64,000 nucleotides of DNA from Punica granatum (GCF_007655135.1 NC_045133.1:27439845-27503844); one strand, 5' to 3'; shown: positions 35,201 to 47,470, counted from the first letter of the stretch. Translations and numbers: made by a program. Notes: generated by a model not told the origin, from the letters alone.

Positions 35201-36339
35201 GGACGATAACATTTCCCTTAATTTAACATTTCAGACTTTTCTGATTGTAATTGATAATTGATGGTATGATGTGGAGTTCACTAAATAGATTTTTTTGTTC
35301 TTACCTGGAAAAGTTCCTGAGGATGCGGCGGAGTCGAATAAGCTTATGGCCAACGAGGAGATTGTTGCTCAACTTGTATCAATGGGTTTCAACCATCTCC
35401 ATTGTGAGAAAGCTGCTATTCGAACATCAAATGCTGGAGTTGAGGAAGCGATGAATTGGCTGCTGAGTCACATGGACGATGCAGGTAATATCAAAAGATT
35501 TTCCTAGGTTTTTCTTTTCCGTGGATCGGGAGCAACAATAATCTGATAGTTCTGTTGTTTTCTCCTAGATATAAATGATCCGATTTCTGAGGATGCTGGA
35601 AATCAGGGGAATGCCTTATCGAATGTAGACCAAGCACAAGTTGATACTTTGATATCATTTGGTTTTCAAGAAGATATTGCAAGGAAGGCACTGAAGGCAT
35701 CGGTCTGTATCATATGGCTTCTTCACCTTTTATTATTGGTCCTGCTTGTTCTTCCTCTTTCCCTTGCTAGTTGGAGAAGCTCTTCCACTAATAAAATTTG
35801 GAAAAATTTTCTTGTATTCACTTCTTTAATTTGATAGAAAATAAGAAAGTAAAAGACGCTGTTAATTGGACTTCGTTAAGCTATCCATAAAAGATTTTCC
35901 ATTTCTTTCTTCTATCTTTGATTCTAGGGTGGCGATATCGAGAAAGCGACAGATTGGATATTCAGCAATCCTGATGCTTCTGCCTCATCTGACATGGATA
36001 TTGCCCCATCGAGCTCTGCTAGTAATCCAAGTGATGCTAGTCTACCTGATGGAGCAGGAAGTTAGTACCCCGAAGCATCTTCATCTTATAATTCTGTCTT
36101 CATGATTAATCATTCAAAATTGAACTTCTGATATTGCAAATCCTTTTGCTCTTTCTGCAGAATATAGGCTGATGGGTTTAGTTAGCCACATGGGGACCTC
36201 CACGCACTGTGGCCACTACGTTGCTCACATAGACAAGGATGGAAAATGGGCAATTTTCAATGACAAGAAGGTTGGAGTTTCCAAGAATCCTCCCAAGGAC
36301 ATGGGTTACTTGTACTTTTTCGAGAGACTTAACAGCTAA
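29222..36339 (+). CDS. UBP14: ubiquitin-specific protease 14 (isopeptidase T / USP5 orthologue)
   Basis: Twenty coding exons: 29222-29329, 29971-30142, 30360-30472, 30609-30945, 31220-31314, 31590-31723, 31815-31871, 31960-32037, 32263-32317, 32403-32432, 32847-32927, 34066-34264, 34333-34390, 34469-34591, 34938-35026, 35111-35197, 35314-35484, 35569-35702, 35928-36060, 36161-36339; about 810 residues. Order of domains: N-terminal variant region, ZnF-UBP ([13 protein letters not shown], Cys184/187, with [12 protein letters not shown]), catalytic Cys321 in [19 protein letters not shown], two UBA domains (about 618-660 and 682-722), and the His box CGHYVAHI (His770) with FND at 784-786. This enzyme takes apart free polyubiquitin chains by binding the free C-terminus through the zinc finger; the Arabidopsis gene is essential in embryos. 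All catalytic residues are present. The exon 16/17 junction is one residue shorter than I would expect. Confidence 0.93.
33071..33465. mobile_element. foldback (MITE-like) element in UBP14 intron 11
   Basis: Long imperfect inverted repeats: ATCCTTGAAATTTTAATGC through TTTCACAAGTCTTAAAATC (33071-33133) is mirrored by GTCAAATTTTAAGACTTATT through CAAATGCCCTCTAACTTCG (about 33399-33460). The interior is AT-rich and non-coding. It makes this intron, at 1138 bases, the longest in the gene. No target duplication could be fixed. Confidence 0.6.
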
Positions 36340-37270
36340 ACATCAGAGGAAGGAGATAAGTCGACTCAGTGGCAGGAGAGACCTTGAGAGAGAGAGAAAC
36401 GGAAGGCAAATTTAGAACGCTTGCAGCATGTAGAGCTTTTGAAGTTTTGCTTTCAACTCTTCCCGTCTATGAGGTTAAATTGATGATCTTTCGTGCTGCA
36501 GAATTCCAATGTCTTCTGTGTATGAGCGCTGCAATGTCACGTACTTTCCCCTTTCGGGCAGACTATTGAATCCATGGCTACATAGGGGAAAAAGTCGGAA
36601 AATTTGGGGAATGACCATGCTGGAGACTGATAATTCCTGAACTTGTCCAGACCATGGATGTTCCCCATCACATGGATAAATAGTTTAGGGAATTCACAGT
36701 GATAGTTTATGAAGTTCTCGCGATGCTCGGTTCTGATTATTCCCTTATGTTCGAATAGTTTGCGCGATCAGACCAGAGTATATGACCATCTTCTGAAATC
36801 AGATGTTTGTGGGGTAGATGTTGGCTGATGGCTTTGCAGATTGAATTATTTGCCATCCTATTGTCGCGCTTTTCGGATTCCAATAAATTGCGGAATCGGT
36901 GTTGGTTTCATGTCGTCTCCCTCACATGTTTTCTACAGATTTAAGGTTTAGCAATAAAAACAATAAAACCAAACCAGCGCACTTCGCAGTTAATGCGGGT
37001 GGTATTCATCGATCAAGAACGATTAAAGCCGATGGTGCATTTCTGAAAAATCGAACAACTAATGCAAGTAGAGGGACACGAGAAGGGGTTTGAGAAGAGA
37101 GAAGCAGGCCATGTCATCAACAAACATGTGGATGTGGTATTATTGCCTTCCCTTTTATCTTCAACATCCTCTGCCTTCACATATCTTCCTCCTCTTCTTC
37201 CGCCCACACACTTTTGTCAATCCAACACACGCCACTCCCATCCATCCATTAGCACACAGAATCTCCTCCA
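36340..37270. other. UBP14 3' region and petC promoter
   Basis: The first part is likely the UBP14 3' UTR. The last 150 bases are pyrimidine-rich and CA-rich (37140-37260), the style of a plant photosynthetic gene leader. No ORF is supported. Confidence 0.5.
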
Positions 37271-38687
37271 ATGGCTGCGTCCACCCTCTCCTCTGCTTCC
37301 CTTTCTCAGGTGATTACTTCCACCATCCAAGCTTTCGCTCAGATGTTAATGGTTACTGATGAATGATGATGATACATCTTTGACGTGAATGCTTCTATCT
37401 TGCCCGCTGTTTTCTTGTTTAGCTATGTTCGAGCAAGAATGGGGTATTCGCCCCGTCCCAGGCCCTGATGGGGAAGCCGGCGAGGACCGCTCTCGTGCTG
37501 GGTAAGGCAAGGCGCGGTGCGAAGATCACGTGCCAGGCCACCAGCATCCCCGCGGATGACCGAGTCCCAGACATGGGCAAGAGGCAGCTCATGAACCAGC
37601 TTTTGTTGGGTGCTCTCTCCCTCCCCACTGCCGGGATGTTGATCCCTTACGCCACCTTCTTCGCTCCACCCGGGTGGGTTAGTTTAGTTTCCAAGTCCTT
37701 TTGCCAAGTTTTCCAGCCTAGTCATGACCGATCAAATCATCAAAAGCGCGATACCACGGATTGTTGCTAGTCGAGTTGCTTCAATGAGTTGCATGCTGTG
37801 ACTGCTGCAATTGTGTTGAAACTTGACCGTGTAGTACCTGCCTGCTCAGTTAGTTGCTTTATCGCTCAACTTCCAAACGTCTTCTTAAGATGTTTTTGAA
37901 ATCCAACAGGGCAGGCGGTGGAAGTGGCGGTACCGTGGCCAAGGACGCAATCGGAAACGACGTTATTGCTGCTGAGTGGCTCAAGAACCATGGCCCTGGT
38001 GACAGGACCCTCACCCAAGGGCTGAAGGTACTCTCTTTAATTTGTTGTTTCTGTATTAGTCAAGATTCGCAAAACTCCAGTTATGTTCTTCTTATTATCA
38101 GCTTAGGTTATGAGGACGATCAAGTCCCTGACCAGCTTCCAACGGAATGAATTATCTTCGTCTAGCAACTGGCTCCCCATGCCCCCTCGAAGCATGAATC
38201 ATGCTCATCTCATTAAGTTTGGAGCTCACATTGCATCATAGATGCAGTAATAATACTAATACGAAATTCACCTACTTCTTAAAGGGAGACCCGACCTACC
38301 TCGTCGTGGAAAGTGACAGAACCATTGCTACATACGGAATTAATGCGGTGTGCACTCATCTCGGGTGTGTGGTACCTTGGAACGCTGCTGAGAACAAGTT
38401 CATCTGCCCTTGCCACGGTTCTCAGTACAACAATCAGGGCAGAGTCGTCAGAGGACCTGCTCCCCTGGTAAGTCATACCTCCGTCTCTGCTGCGTATACT
38501 CTGTTCCCTATACGCAGCAGAGACGCATATGTTCTTTCAATACGAAAAAATGATATCCTAACATAAATCTCTGTGCATGGAACAGTCGTTAGCTTTGGCA
38601 CATGCAGATATTGACGATGGGAAGGTCGTGTTTGTCCCGTGGGTCGAGACTGACTTCAGAACAGGCGAGGCTCCATGGTGGGCTTAG
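37271..38687 (+). CDS. petC: chloroplast Rieske iron-sulfur protein of cytochrome b6f
   Basis: Five exons, 37271-37309, 37423-37673, 37910-38027, 38285-38467 and 38586-38687; 230 residues. Exon 1 codes only the first 13 residues of the transit peptide. The mature part starts near [16 protein letters not shown] (about residue 50), followed by the single membrane anchor ([17 protein letters not shown]). The glycine-rich hinge GAGGGSGG sits at the exon 2/3 junction. The 2Fe-2S ligands are C159 and H161 (CTHLGC) and C177 and H180 (CPCHGS), with C164 and C179 as the disulfide pair. The C-terminus is ..GEAPWWA. The protein passes electrons from plastoquinol to cytochrome f in thylakoids. Every key residue is present and the length is normal. 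Intron 4 holds a perfect hairpin just after its 5' splice site. Confidence 0.96.
38482..38525 (+). repeat. perfect 17-bp inverted repeat in petC intron 4
   Basis: CGTCTCTGCTGCGTATA is followed by a 10-base loop and its exact reverse complement. The stem starts 15 bases after the exon 4 donor (GT at 38468). Confidence 0.97.
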
Positions 38688-39246
38688 AAGCCAGTGATCT
38701 TCCACCCAAGCTACTTATTTGCCATGTCAAAGTACATCATCGATTAAGTCGGAACGATCCTCTCTGTGATTTGTAATATACACTCAATCCCATTCTTTTC
38801 GCTTGTCAAACATATTAGTAATATCATTTAGGTACTAAAGTTTTGTTGGATGCACATACGGATGAATTGACTCTCCTGATTTACCGATATCCCGATATAC
38901 CTAGAAATGCAACCCAACTGATGAGGGTGGTCAAGTTGTCTCCAAAAAATTTCCTCGCTTGCAAGTATTCGTAAGACTAAACAGAATTGCATGAGCATCG
39001 TCGTATACATCATTTTGAAGAAACAGAGCAAAATCATCAAGAAAAATGATCGCACTGAATCATAGACCTTACAAAACTGTAGTCCTTCTGTACCAGGAGG
39101 TATAATTCTAAAACTAAGAATGGATAAAATCAACCCGAAACTAAGGAAGCCAGTGAGTCGATTTATTGATTGTACTAAGACAACAAATGCAAAAAAGAAT
39201 TCGGCTGTTTCCATGGACTCTTCATTATTTCGTCATCATCATACAT
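38688..39246. other. spacer between convergent genes petC and the ABC1 kinase
   Basis: The two genes end facing each other 559 bases apart. Probably 3' UTRs. A 128-codon minus frame at 38828-39214 lacks any domain and overlaps this tail region, so it is not called. Confidence 0.5.
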
Positions 39247-41794
39247 CTATGGAGCCATGACTCCTTCAATGGTGTAAAAGAGGGATTCCACCCAGTCGAC
39301 TTTAAAAAGCATTCTCTGCAGAGCATTCATGACATCATATTCCGGGTCTAGCTTCCGTTGCCACCCCTACAGACCAAAATTACCCTACTTAGATATCAGC
39401 CTTAATCAACCATATCTAGTTTCTTCGGTTTAAGATGAAATATAGACTGAGAAGATCTTCCTAATCAAGAAAACAATGTAACGCCTACTGGTATTAAGAA
39501 ACAGATTACCTCCAGAACCAGTGTAGTTACAATCACCGTTGTAACATTTCCGTCAATGTTGACCCTGTGACGCCTCACCTGCTCGAGTAATTGCTGTATG
39601 CATTCAGCCGGATGAATGTTTTCACCTTCAGCAGAGTTCCAGTAGTTGAAAGCTCTATCTACATCCTGCCAACAAAGGAGAAAAGGAAAGAGACAAAAAT
39701 CTATTAAAAAACCAGAAGATGCTACAAAGCAATCGTACGCCTCCCTTCAACGAAATAATATTGATGCAGCATAGGAACAGAAAGATGTCAAGATATATCA
39801 CCTCAATGAATGCTCTTGGGTCAGGGCAGCATTGCTTTTTGGAGAGCTTCAGCGTGCACTCAGCAGCTGCCCGACCATCTCGAAGGGCAACAGCCTTGAA
39901 AAAATCCAGTAATATCAGTCTATCCCTCTTTGACAGTTCAGCAGTCATTCCCACATCAAGGAAGATGACGTGTGGCCTCGATCTAAAGGGTTGATTATGT
40001 GGTGATGTGCTATTGGCTACTCGGACGAGAATGTTCCCAGGATGCATATCTGCATGCACAAAATTATCCACCTGCAAATAGAAAGAGATTCTTAATGAGA
40101 TTTTTCACTGAGTTGATACTGCAGAATCAACAAGATTTCAATAAGAATATAAAGAGCAGGCTGTACCAGGAGCATTTTGAGAAGAGCATGGGTTCCTATG
40201 TGAGCAAGGTCATTTTTAATCCATTCATGCCCTTTAAGCTCGTCAACATAATACAGAACGCTCTTGCCTGCTTCGAAAGTTTCCACCAATACTGCAGGAT
40301 GCACCAAGGGATAGAGAGGCTTCGGAAATGATACATCTTTCCAGCTGCGAAAGTTGTAGATGAAGCGACTCAAATGAGCAGCTTCCCTGGCGAGGTCAAC
40401 CTGAGACATCATGAAAACTGCAAATTGTTGTAGGCTCTCATCCAGTCTCAACCAATTTAGGTTTGGGATGAACCTCGATAACTTCGCGACGCAATTCATT
40501 ATGATGAAGTCCCTCCTGATAGAGTCTCCAACGCCAGGGTGCCGAACCTTAACAGCCACCTCAATGGGCTTTATCTTCTCCCCAGGATATCTATATTTTA
40601 AAATTGCTCTATGAACTTGAGCCACACTCCCTGATGCTATGGGCTCTTCTTCAAATTCATCGAATATATCTGTCAGATTTCGACCGAATGCTCTTTCAAT
40701 CGTTTTCTTTGTGTAGAAGAAACTATGCGCTGGAGCTTTCGACTGAAGTTCAGCTAACTCGACACATAAATCTCTAGGGAAAAGATCGGGTCTTGTGGCA
40801 ACCCATTGACCCCATTTAATAAAAGCAGGTCCTGCTTTCTCCAGAGTAGAATGAACCAGCCGAAGCCATCTCTTTCTGAACTGAGCACCGAGTGTATCCA
40901 CCAACGGAGCCATAGATATACAGGGCCAGAACAGGATTGCTAGATAGATAGCTCTCAGAAACATAATCAAAACTTCCACCAGCGAAAACACAAACAAAGT
41001 CAAGTAAATGCGCCCATCTTGGGCATTCCCATAGAGCGCGTTCCTCGAGGAAAGGCCTTCTGACTCGGCAAAAGTTCGTTCCCCTCGGATGAGCTCTCCA
41101 ACGATGAACGCAATTACTCCAGGGCCTACTAGGTTCGATCGAGCCAAAGCAACGCTTACTGCACAGGCTATCCTATTGATTGGCTGTAAGGCAGGTAGCC
41201 CGCCATGGTACAGCTGAGACAGCCTCTTCCATGCAACTTGAGCATGGTAAGAAATAGCACTGCTGTGACCCGTAGATAGGACCTGCTTTGATCCGTAAAG
41301 ATGATAATTGCCATATTCTCTTGAAAGAAGTTTGAAAGAAGGGCCAAATACACGGAAGGATGGAGGATGCTTAGCATTACAGAATGCGTATGTACTGGCC
41401 CTTGAGCAACTGTTCTTCAGGTATGGTACAAGGGAATTCGCAGCCCTTGTGAGACTTCCATAAAGCAAGTATCTGCAAGTTTTGTTCTCCTTCTGTTATT
41501 TAATTGACAGGACTATGAACAGGAAGAAGACAGAATCAATAGAACAACTGATGAGATACTTTTGAACAGATTAAGGAAACCAAGTGGGTTCGACTGCTTG
41601 CTCAAAATCAGAACTTTTTTGCAAATTCTTCCATATCAGAAATGCAGAAGAGCACAAATCTGCAGCACCTCAGCTCAAATAGTATGCATTGATCGCAATC
41701 CGATCAATTATAGGACCGCCTCGTACATTTTGCATATGCGGGGCGAGAAATAGAGAAAGATTTTGATTTTGATTTAGCGGCCAGACCTTGACAT
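39247..41794 (-). CDS. ABC1/UbiB-family atypical kinase, ADCK2-like, probably mitochondrial
   Basis: Five exons on the minus strand: 41794-41787 (8 bases, ATGTCAAG), 41472-40167, 40071-39802, 39665-39510, 39366-39247; 619 residues. The tiny first exon is inferred: it supplies MSR in frame with YLLYGSLTRAA, has a GT donor, and gives the expected N-terminal style. Family marks are the KxGQ motif (KWGQ, residues 223-226), the Ala-rich loop region PIASGSVAQVH (about 281-291), VAVK (Lys311), HAD..HPGN (His444, Asp446, Asn451) and the metal-binding FLDVGM (Asp477), here DVG instead of DFG. A hydrophobic segment lies at about 160-190. ABC1 kinases support ubiquinone or prenylquinone metabolism in mitochondria and plastids; the ADCK2-like branch is less studied. 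Location is inferred from the Ser/Arg-rich N-terminus. Confidence 0.87.
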
Positions 41795-42843
41795 GGCGAT
41801 TGAGTATTTCGCAGGCGGTCCTCTCCAGTGCACGCACGTGGGGGGCCGATGGTCGGCAGCATCTTCTTCAGGGGGGAGGAGCTACAGGCGCCGCCGTCTT
41901 CGTCGACCGACGCGTCTCAGTTAGCGCCACCATGAACGGCTCCGGTCGAGCATTGAAGGGCGGAGGTTCTGCTTCAAACGTGGCAGCTGAGCTGAATATG
42001 GAGGGAGAGATTCTCGGATGGGGGGAGGAGATGGGCTGAGATTCGAGACCGGGTGGCCTATTGAATATGGGAAGGGACACGTGGTTGGGCTTTCCGTTGT
42101 CGGGTCGGAGGTGATTTGTCTGTGTCCTGACAGTGGTCCGCTTCTCTGATGAGCTTAGTTTAGCAATTGGCTGCTGCTTCTTTAATTGTCGAAAATGATA
42201 ATTGAACCATGAGATCAACGTGAATTAATTTAGATGATTCGGTATCTCTTCCTTTAATTAAAATTTTATGTTCGAGTTTTGTAAATAGGAAAAAAAATTC
42301 ATGACTAAAAAAGTTTATCCGTTAGTGCTCTTGAGCTAGCTCGATTGTAGATTTGTTGTGAGTTATTCTTTTATATGCTTGGTTGTGCATACCCATAAAA
42401 TGGTAAACAACAAATTGTGTTGCATTCAGTTTGTAAATTGCACTACATGTGGGAAGAGTTTAGGTTAATCCTATCGAAATTGGAAACTACCTACTGGTCA
42501 GAAATGAAGCGACACTTAAATGAGAATTAGTTAGTGATGATCAATAATCTAATACACCTTATAATTAAAAAATAAAAGGATTCCACCATTATAGAGGATC
42601 GGTATCCTGAAGTTATGTTTGGTACTTCAAAATCGAAAGGAACGGAATGAAATGATATTTCATCATTTATTCCATTTTTTCTAGTTTTTTGTTTAGTTAA
42701 AAAGAGTATTCCATCAGAATAATCTCCTCTCTTTAACTTAATGGATACATTTCCTTCGAAAAACTTAAATAATGTTCATTCCATCATTTTAAGTAGTTTT
42801 TATTCAAATATTATATATTTCCTTTGAGTTTCATATACATCTA

Positions 42844-42880
<37 letters not shown>

Positions 42881-44948
42881 TGAAATCCTGATAAATAAGT
42901 TTATCCCTTTTAGTTATTTTCATTCACATTTTCAGGTTCAACTAGAAACAAAATTATTTTTCTCTCAATAAAATTATATTTCATATTGGAGAGCTCATTC
43001 ATTTCCTTTATATTCCTCTACGGCATACAAAACACCTAAATGTCCCAATCTTGGTGAAGAACTTAAATTCGTAATTAGCTATCCATTTTCATGTCATTTC
43101 GTATCATTTTTACAAAATGTTAAATCTCTGTTAAAAACTAACAGAACTGGAGCTCTTCTTAGTGCATTCAGCCAAAAAAGAGCTCTTCTTATTGGTGGCA
43201 AGGCAAAGCACAGTGATGAGGAGCTGAAAGAGGGAGAGGTGGACGGCCAGAAAGATGAGCTTAGAAAGAGAGAGACAGGAACCCAGAGTCGGGGACAGTG
43301 AGTGGGTCGGAGTCCTTGGGCCCAATGGTATGATATAAGGGTATGCCGGTCCTGATACCCTGTATTTTTTATAGTATTCAGACTCTGTCTTATATAAGAC
43401 AGATTGCTACAATTTAAAATTAAAACCCACCCCGTGAAAACGTGGAACTTGTATTATATCACAAGTTTTAGGTATTCATTTGAAACCTGTAAATTTTTTT
43501 CCCTCATCGTATACCCAATAGCGGTCAGCATAAGTGGAGATCTTGGGAGCAATAGCTGTCGAGGAACAACAGTGACTAACCACTCAAGATAGAGCATGAG
43601 AAGCGGTAAGCAATAATTAATTGCGCCTTGCGGTGGAGCAGCAGCCGCTTATGATGGGTGGAACTTGGCAACAATGGTCTTGGGATAGTGTTGCAAAAGT
43701 TAGAGATAGTAGGTGGCAAACCATTAACATGCGAGGCAGAGCAAAGATGAGAGGGGACTCAAGGGAATCGAGGAGATGGACGAAAACAATTTAGGGTTTG
43801 TTTATGGGAATTGGGAACTAAGGGAATCGGAGTTTAGCCCACGACAATCAGGAGAATTGGGGATCATATATATATATATATATATATATATTTTTTTTAA
43901 TTATTAATTATTAATTAAGGTATATTTATGTATATTATATATAAAAGGAACCGGTTCGGTCCTAGTACCATATGTGCAGGAACCAAAACCGAAATCGGAT
44001 ATTTATCGATTCCTTATTTTCCTACTTGGATCCTACCCAATTTCTTAAAGTTGGTATCCAGAACCTGCTCATTAGAGTAGATTCTAACTGATTTCGGTTC
44101 TACCCGATACCCATGCATACTCCTAATATGATCGAAAGTGAAAGAGAATTTGTTATAAGTTGTTAGACGGAAAGTTATAATCTTTATCTTTGTTCTGAGT
44201 CAGTCTATTTATAAACTTTTTCTGCGCTGTCCCTTAAACAAGTTTAGACCTTATAATTATATTTTCATTTATCAATTACTCTTTTTTTTTTCTCGACATT
44301 TATCGATTACTTTTGTCCATATAAAAAACCGAACATATTATTAGCAGGCATTGTGGATGGTAATTGCAAGGTATAAAGAATTCGGATTGTAGCATTGGTT
44401 GGTCCGAACCATGAGGACTATCACTTTGATGAGACTTCTAGCTAGTCACGTGTTGGGTTGACACGGGCCCAAATAGTCCCAGCAAACGCCCAATAGCATT
44501 GTTTAGAGGTCCATGACTGTCAGCAAGACCAGTCAACAGTAACCCGCAAAGAAATCCAACCGTAGACGAAACTCCAACCGAAGTTCACGTTGACTTTATC
44601 AGTTTTTTCTTTTTCATTTTTTAAAATTTTAATTTATTTTACAGTGAGAGCCATCGGGGTCACTATTTCACATGCCTCGTGTGAACACCTTACAAAGGTT
44701 ACGGAATATGTTAGTCCGGCTATTCCCTTTCTACTTTTGCTATTAATAGATCGATTTCTTTCGAGTATAATGAATAATTGGCGGAGGATGAAAGAAAAAA
44801 TGTCGTTCCATTTATACAAAAATTACAAAGCTATAAAATGAGGCAGAACATGAGAAAAATGTTGGGCTTCTAACTTTCTAGAGTTATCATATTTCTAAAT
44901 AAAAGATTATGCAGTATATAGATAGATAAATCATGAGCAAAGACGTGC
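41795..44948. other. gene-free spacer between the ABC1 kinase and MYB genes
   Basis: The first few hundred bases are the promoter side of the ABC1 kinase. The rest is AT-rich with (TA)n tracts at 42848-42877 and 43866-43890 and a foldback element at about 42613-43040. No supported coding region. Confidence 0.5.
42613..43040. mobile_element. MITE-like element with degenerate terminal inverted repeats
   Basis: The left end TTATGTTTGGTACTTC..GAAAGGAACGGAATG is mirrored by CATTTCCTTTATATTCC..GCATACAAAACACC at the right end. It contains a (TA)n run and repeats of the ATTCCATCATT type. No target duplication was fixed. Confidence 0.45.
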
Positions 44949-46562
44949 TTACATAATCGAGTTGACATATGACGAGACATGATTTATAATATCATACATC
45001 GAGCTGTTACTTCCGTAAGTATCCCTCTCGTCTTCGTTATTGCAGGTCCCACTGGCTCCATACGTCCTCGTCCTCGTCGTCGTCGAAGATGAGTTGAAGG
45101 TGCAACCCGAGTTATTAGACATGGGAGAAGAATGGGATGAGCCAGCTACACCCAACCTCTGTACTTCCTTAATGTTGACATTCTCGTCCTGAAAATTACT
45201 ATTGGGATCGATCAACGATTGAACCAAACCGACATATCCATTACTGTCGTTTCCTATATCAAATGAACCCTGATCAGCTCCTAACAGTGAGCTGTTCATT
45301 AGATTCTGATCGAAGCCGAAGCCCCCATAACTGTTGTCCCACGAAGAGCTCGGAAGCGAGTAATATTGGTCACCAATGGAAATCGGGTTTGCAGAAAGAT
45401 GTTGGTCCTGGTTTTGGTTTTGGAGATGATGCGCTAATGGGGGCTCGATATAGTTTGGTGGGCCTTCTCGAGAAATGTTTTGCGAAATCACGAGCTGCTT
45501 CGCTATTTCTAGGAAGTCTTTGTTTTGGTTTAGTGATGAGGATCCTATTAACCCTAGCAAATTCGGGATGTTTGGATAATGAGTGTAGTTGTAGAGGGAT
45601 GAGGAGAGGATCGAGGACAGCTCGAGAACATCGAGCCGTGGGGCATGAGTCACAGGGTCGATTCCCATCCGCAGCAGTCTCTTCTTGATGTGGGTGTTCC
45701 AGTAGTTCTTGATTTCGTTGTCGGTCCTCCCCGGCAGTCGAGCCGCGATAGCAGACCACCTGCTCAATCAATAACATATTAATATATGTTAGGATCCTTT
45801 TTTTTTTTCTCCCTATAATATGCTACCAACCTGCGGCATATAATTTACGAGAAAGATCATGATCTAATACACTCAACGCAGATAGAAAAACCATTCAATT
45901 TATATCCATATCTATATATATATATATATATATATAAATTCAAGAGGCAGCATTAAGTGGATATATATGATCCTGAATTTCAGTTTATACATATATATGA
46001 ACTCACTTGTTACCCAGAATGCTATGCAACTGAATTATGGCCTCCTCTTCTTCAGATGAGAACCTGCCCCTCTTGATGTCCGGTCTCAGGTAGTTTGTCC
46101 AGCGAAGTCGGCAGCTCTTTCCGCACCTTTTCAAGCCTGATTAGAGATACACAAACATGCACGAATGTCGTCAGTTGATACCTTGTAAAATTGACTGTGG
46201 TTGAGCTCTTTTGAGCATATGTAACGATGACCATATAAGCAAGAAAGAATTAAACATGTAACACAAATATATAAAACGATGTGTAAATCTCGGTGTATCG
46301 ATATATGTTTTTGCACATGTACGTTACCGGCATTTTTGGGAAGGGTTCGCCATCTGCCATGCCCGTGTTTCTTGATATAATCGATCAGCTTCTGGTCTTC
46401 GTCGGCTGTCCAAGGACCCTTCTTGAGACCATCATTACTAGCGGTTTTTTCTGAAGAAGCACAAGAAGGAGAAGTACCAGCTTGTCGTTGATGATGACCA
46501 CGATGATGATGAAGAGCATCCTTTCCAACATTTTTCGAGTTGTTCACCATAGTCCGAGACAT
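44949..46562 (-). CDS. R2R3-MYB transcription factor, MYB41/74/102-MYB39/93 clade
   Basis: Three exons, 46562-46328, 46136-46007 and 45759-44949 (phases 1 and 2, the standard plant R2R3-MYB splice positions); 391 residues. R2 spans about 47-98 ([29 protein letters not shown]) and R3 about 100-149 ([29 protein letters not shown]). Right after R3 comes [18 protein letters not shown], a signature of the subgroup 10/11/24 MYBs that control suberin and stress responses. The tail is Asn/Ser-rich, without a known motif. The N-terminus is unusual: instead of the common MGR-x-PCC start it has a 46-residue extension with His runs ([12 protein letters not shown]). I chose the first in-frame ATG after an upstream TATA box; the ATG at 46550 is an alternative. 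Exact subgroup remains open. Confidence 0.88.
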
Positions 46563-46671
46563 TGAGAAAGACCTTACTAATTGTTTAATGTGTGCGTACA
46601 CTCACAAACATAAACACAGGGTGGATAGTTTGCTTGAAGGGAAGTAAGGGGGAGTAAGGAGAGTGTGTGTG

Positions 46672-46679
46672 TATATATA
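46672..46679 (-). promoter_or_regulatory. TATA box of the MYB gene
   Basis: TATATATA lies 110 bases upstream of the chosen ATG on the minus strand, next to a CA repeat. The spacing would give a leader of about 80 bases. Confidence 0.5.
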
Positions 46680-47470
46680 GAAGACAATTTGGAAAGTGAC
46701 AGAGATAAATAGTAGAGCCACCACAGCTTGGTTTAAATGGTTCGTCGTTAATCGTTTTTTATAAGTAAAATCTCGACTTTGAGTATTATGAGTGGAGAAA
46801 ATTTACATGAGGAGAGTTTTATCTCTTGAAGTGTTATGTTGACCTAAGTTTTGAGACTCTTTCGATTTTTGAATACCAAAATAGACGCTCGAAGAATAGC
46901 ACACCCTCCCAATTAAGGAAATATATTAGGGAGCGTATAGCGATCGGATTTAAGGATAAGTCAATGGGATTTGGTACCGTCCTTTGGTCGTCACTTGAGA
47001 TACGTGTCTTCTTTCCCCAGCTACGCTAAGCTAGGCAGCAACAATATTTTCCTTCCCCCCTCCACCATATACATGTTTTGACAGTCTCCCAACTGCAGAA
47101 GTAAATTAATTTATTGCAATCTGATCGACTTGCAGTCCTTCCATTTCATCACAGTGTAGATAGACTCATCAAGATTCTAGAAAACATTTGACATTATTTT
47201 ACATCAGTCTATATCCTTTACACTCCTTGTTGAAGAAGTCCCATGTTACGTAAAAAGAAAGTATAACAGTGTTGCGCACGCACACATCTTATGATCTAAA
47301 TGTTCTATATTCATTTCCGTAATGGAATTACCAGTTATCCTTTATAAGGTATTCTATATAATTATACTAAATACATGAGCCTCCTTTTTAATTGTAAAAC
47401 ATCACGTGATTCGTATTCCAATAAATCATACTCTCCATGCCGGGAAGATGAGACACTAATAAAGTTTTTA

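Noticed and set aside
38828..39214. 128-codon minus frame between petC and the ABC1 kinase
   Set aside because: Low-complexity hydrophobic composition, no domain, sits in two 3' UTRs.
45263..45777. Frames of 135-141 codons overlapping MYB exon 3
   Set aside because: Shadows of the MYB exon, which has clear domain and splice evidence; no domain in the shadows.
47161..47185. Minus-strand AGAATCTTGATGA resembling the start of miR172
   Set aside because: Only 13 bases match and no complementary arm is present within a precursor-sized distance.
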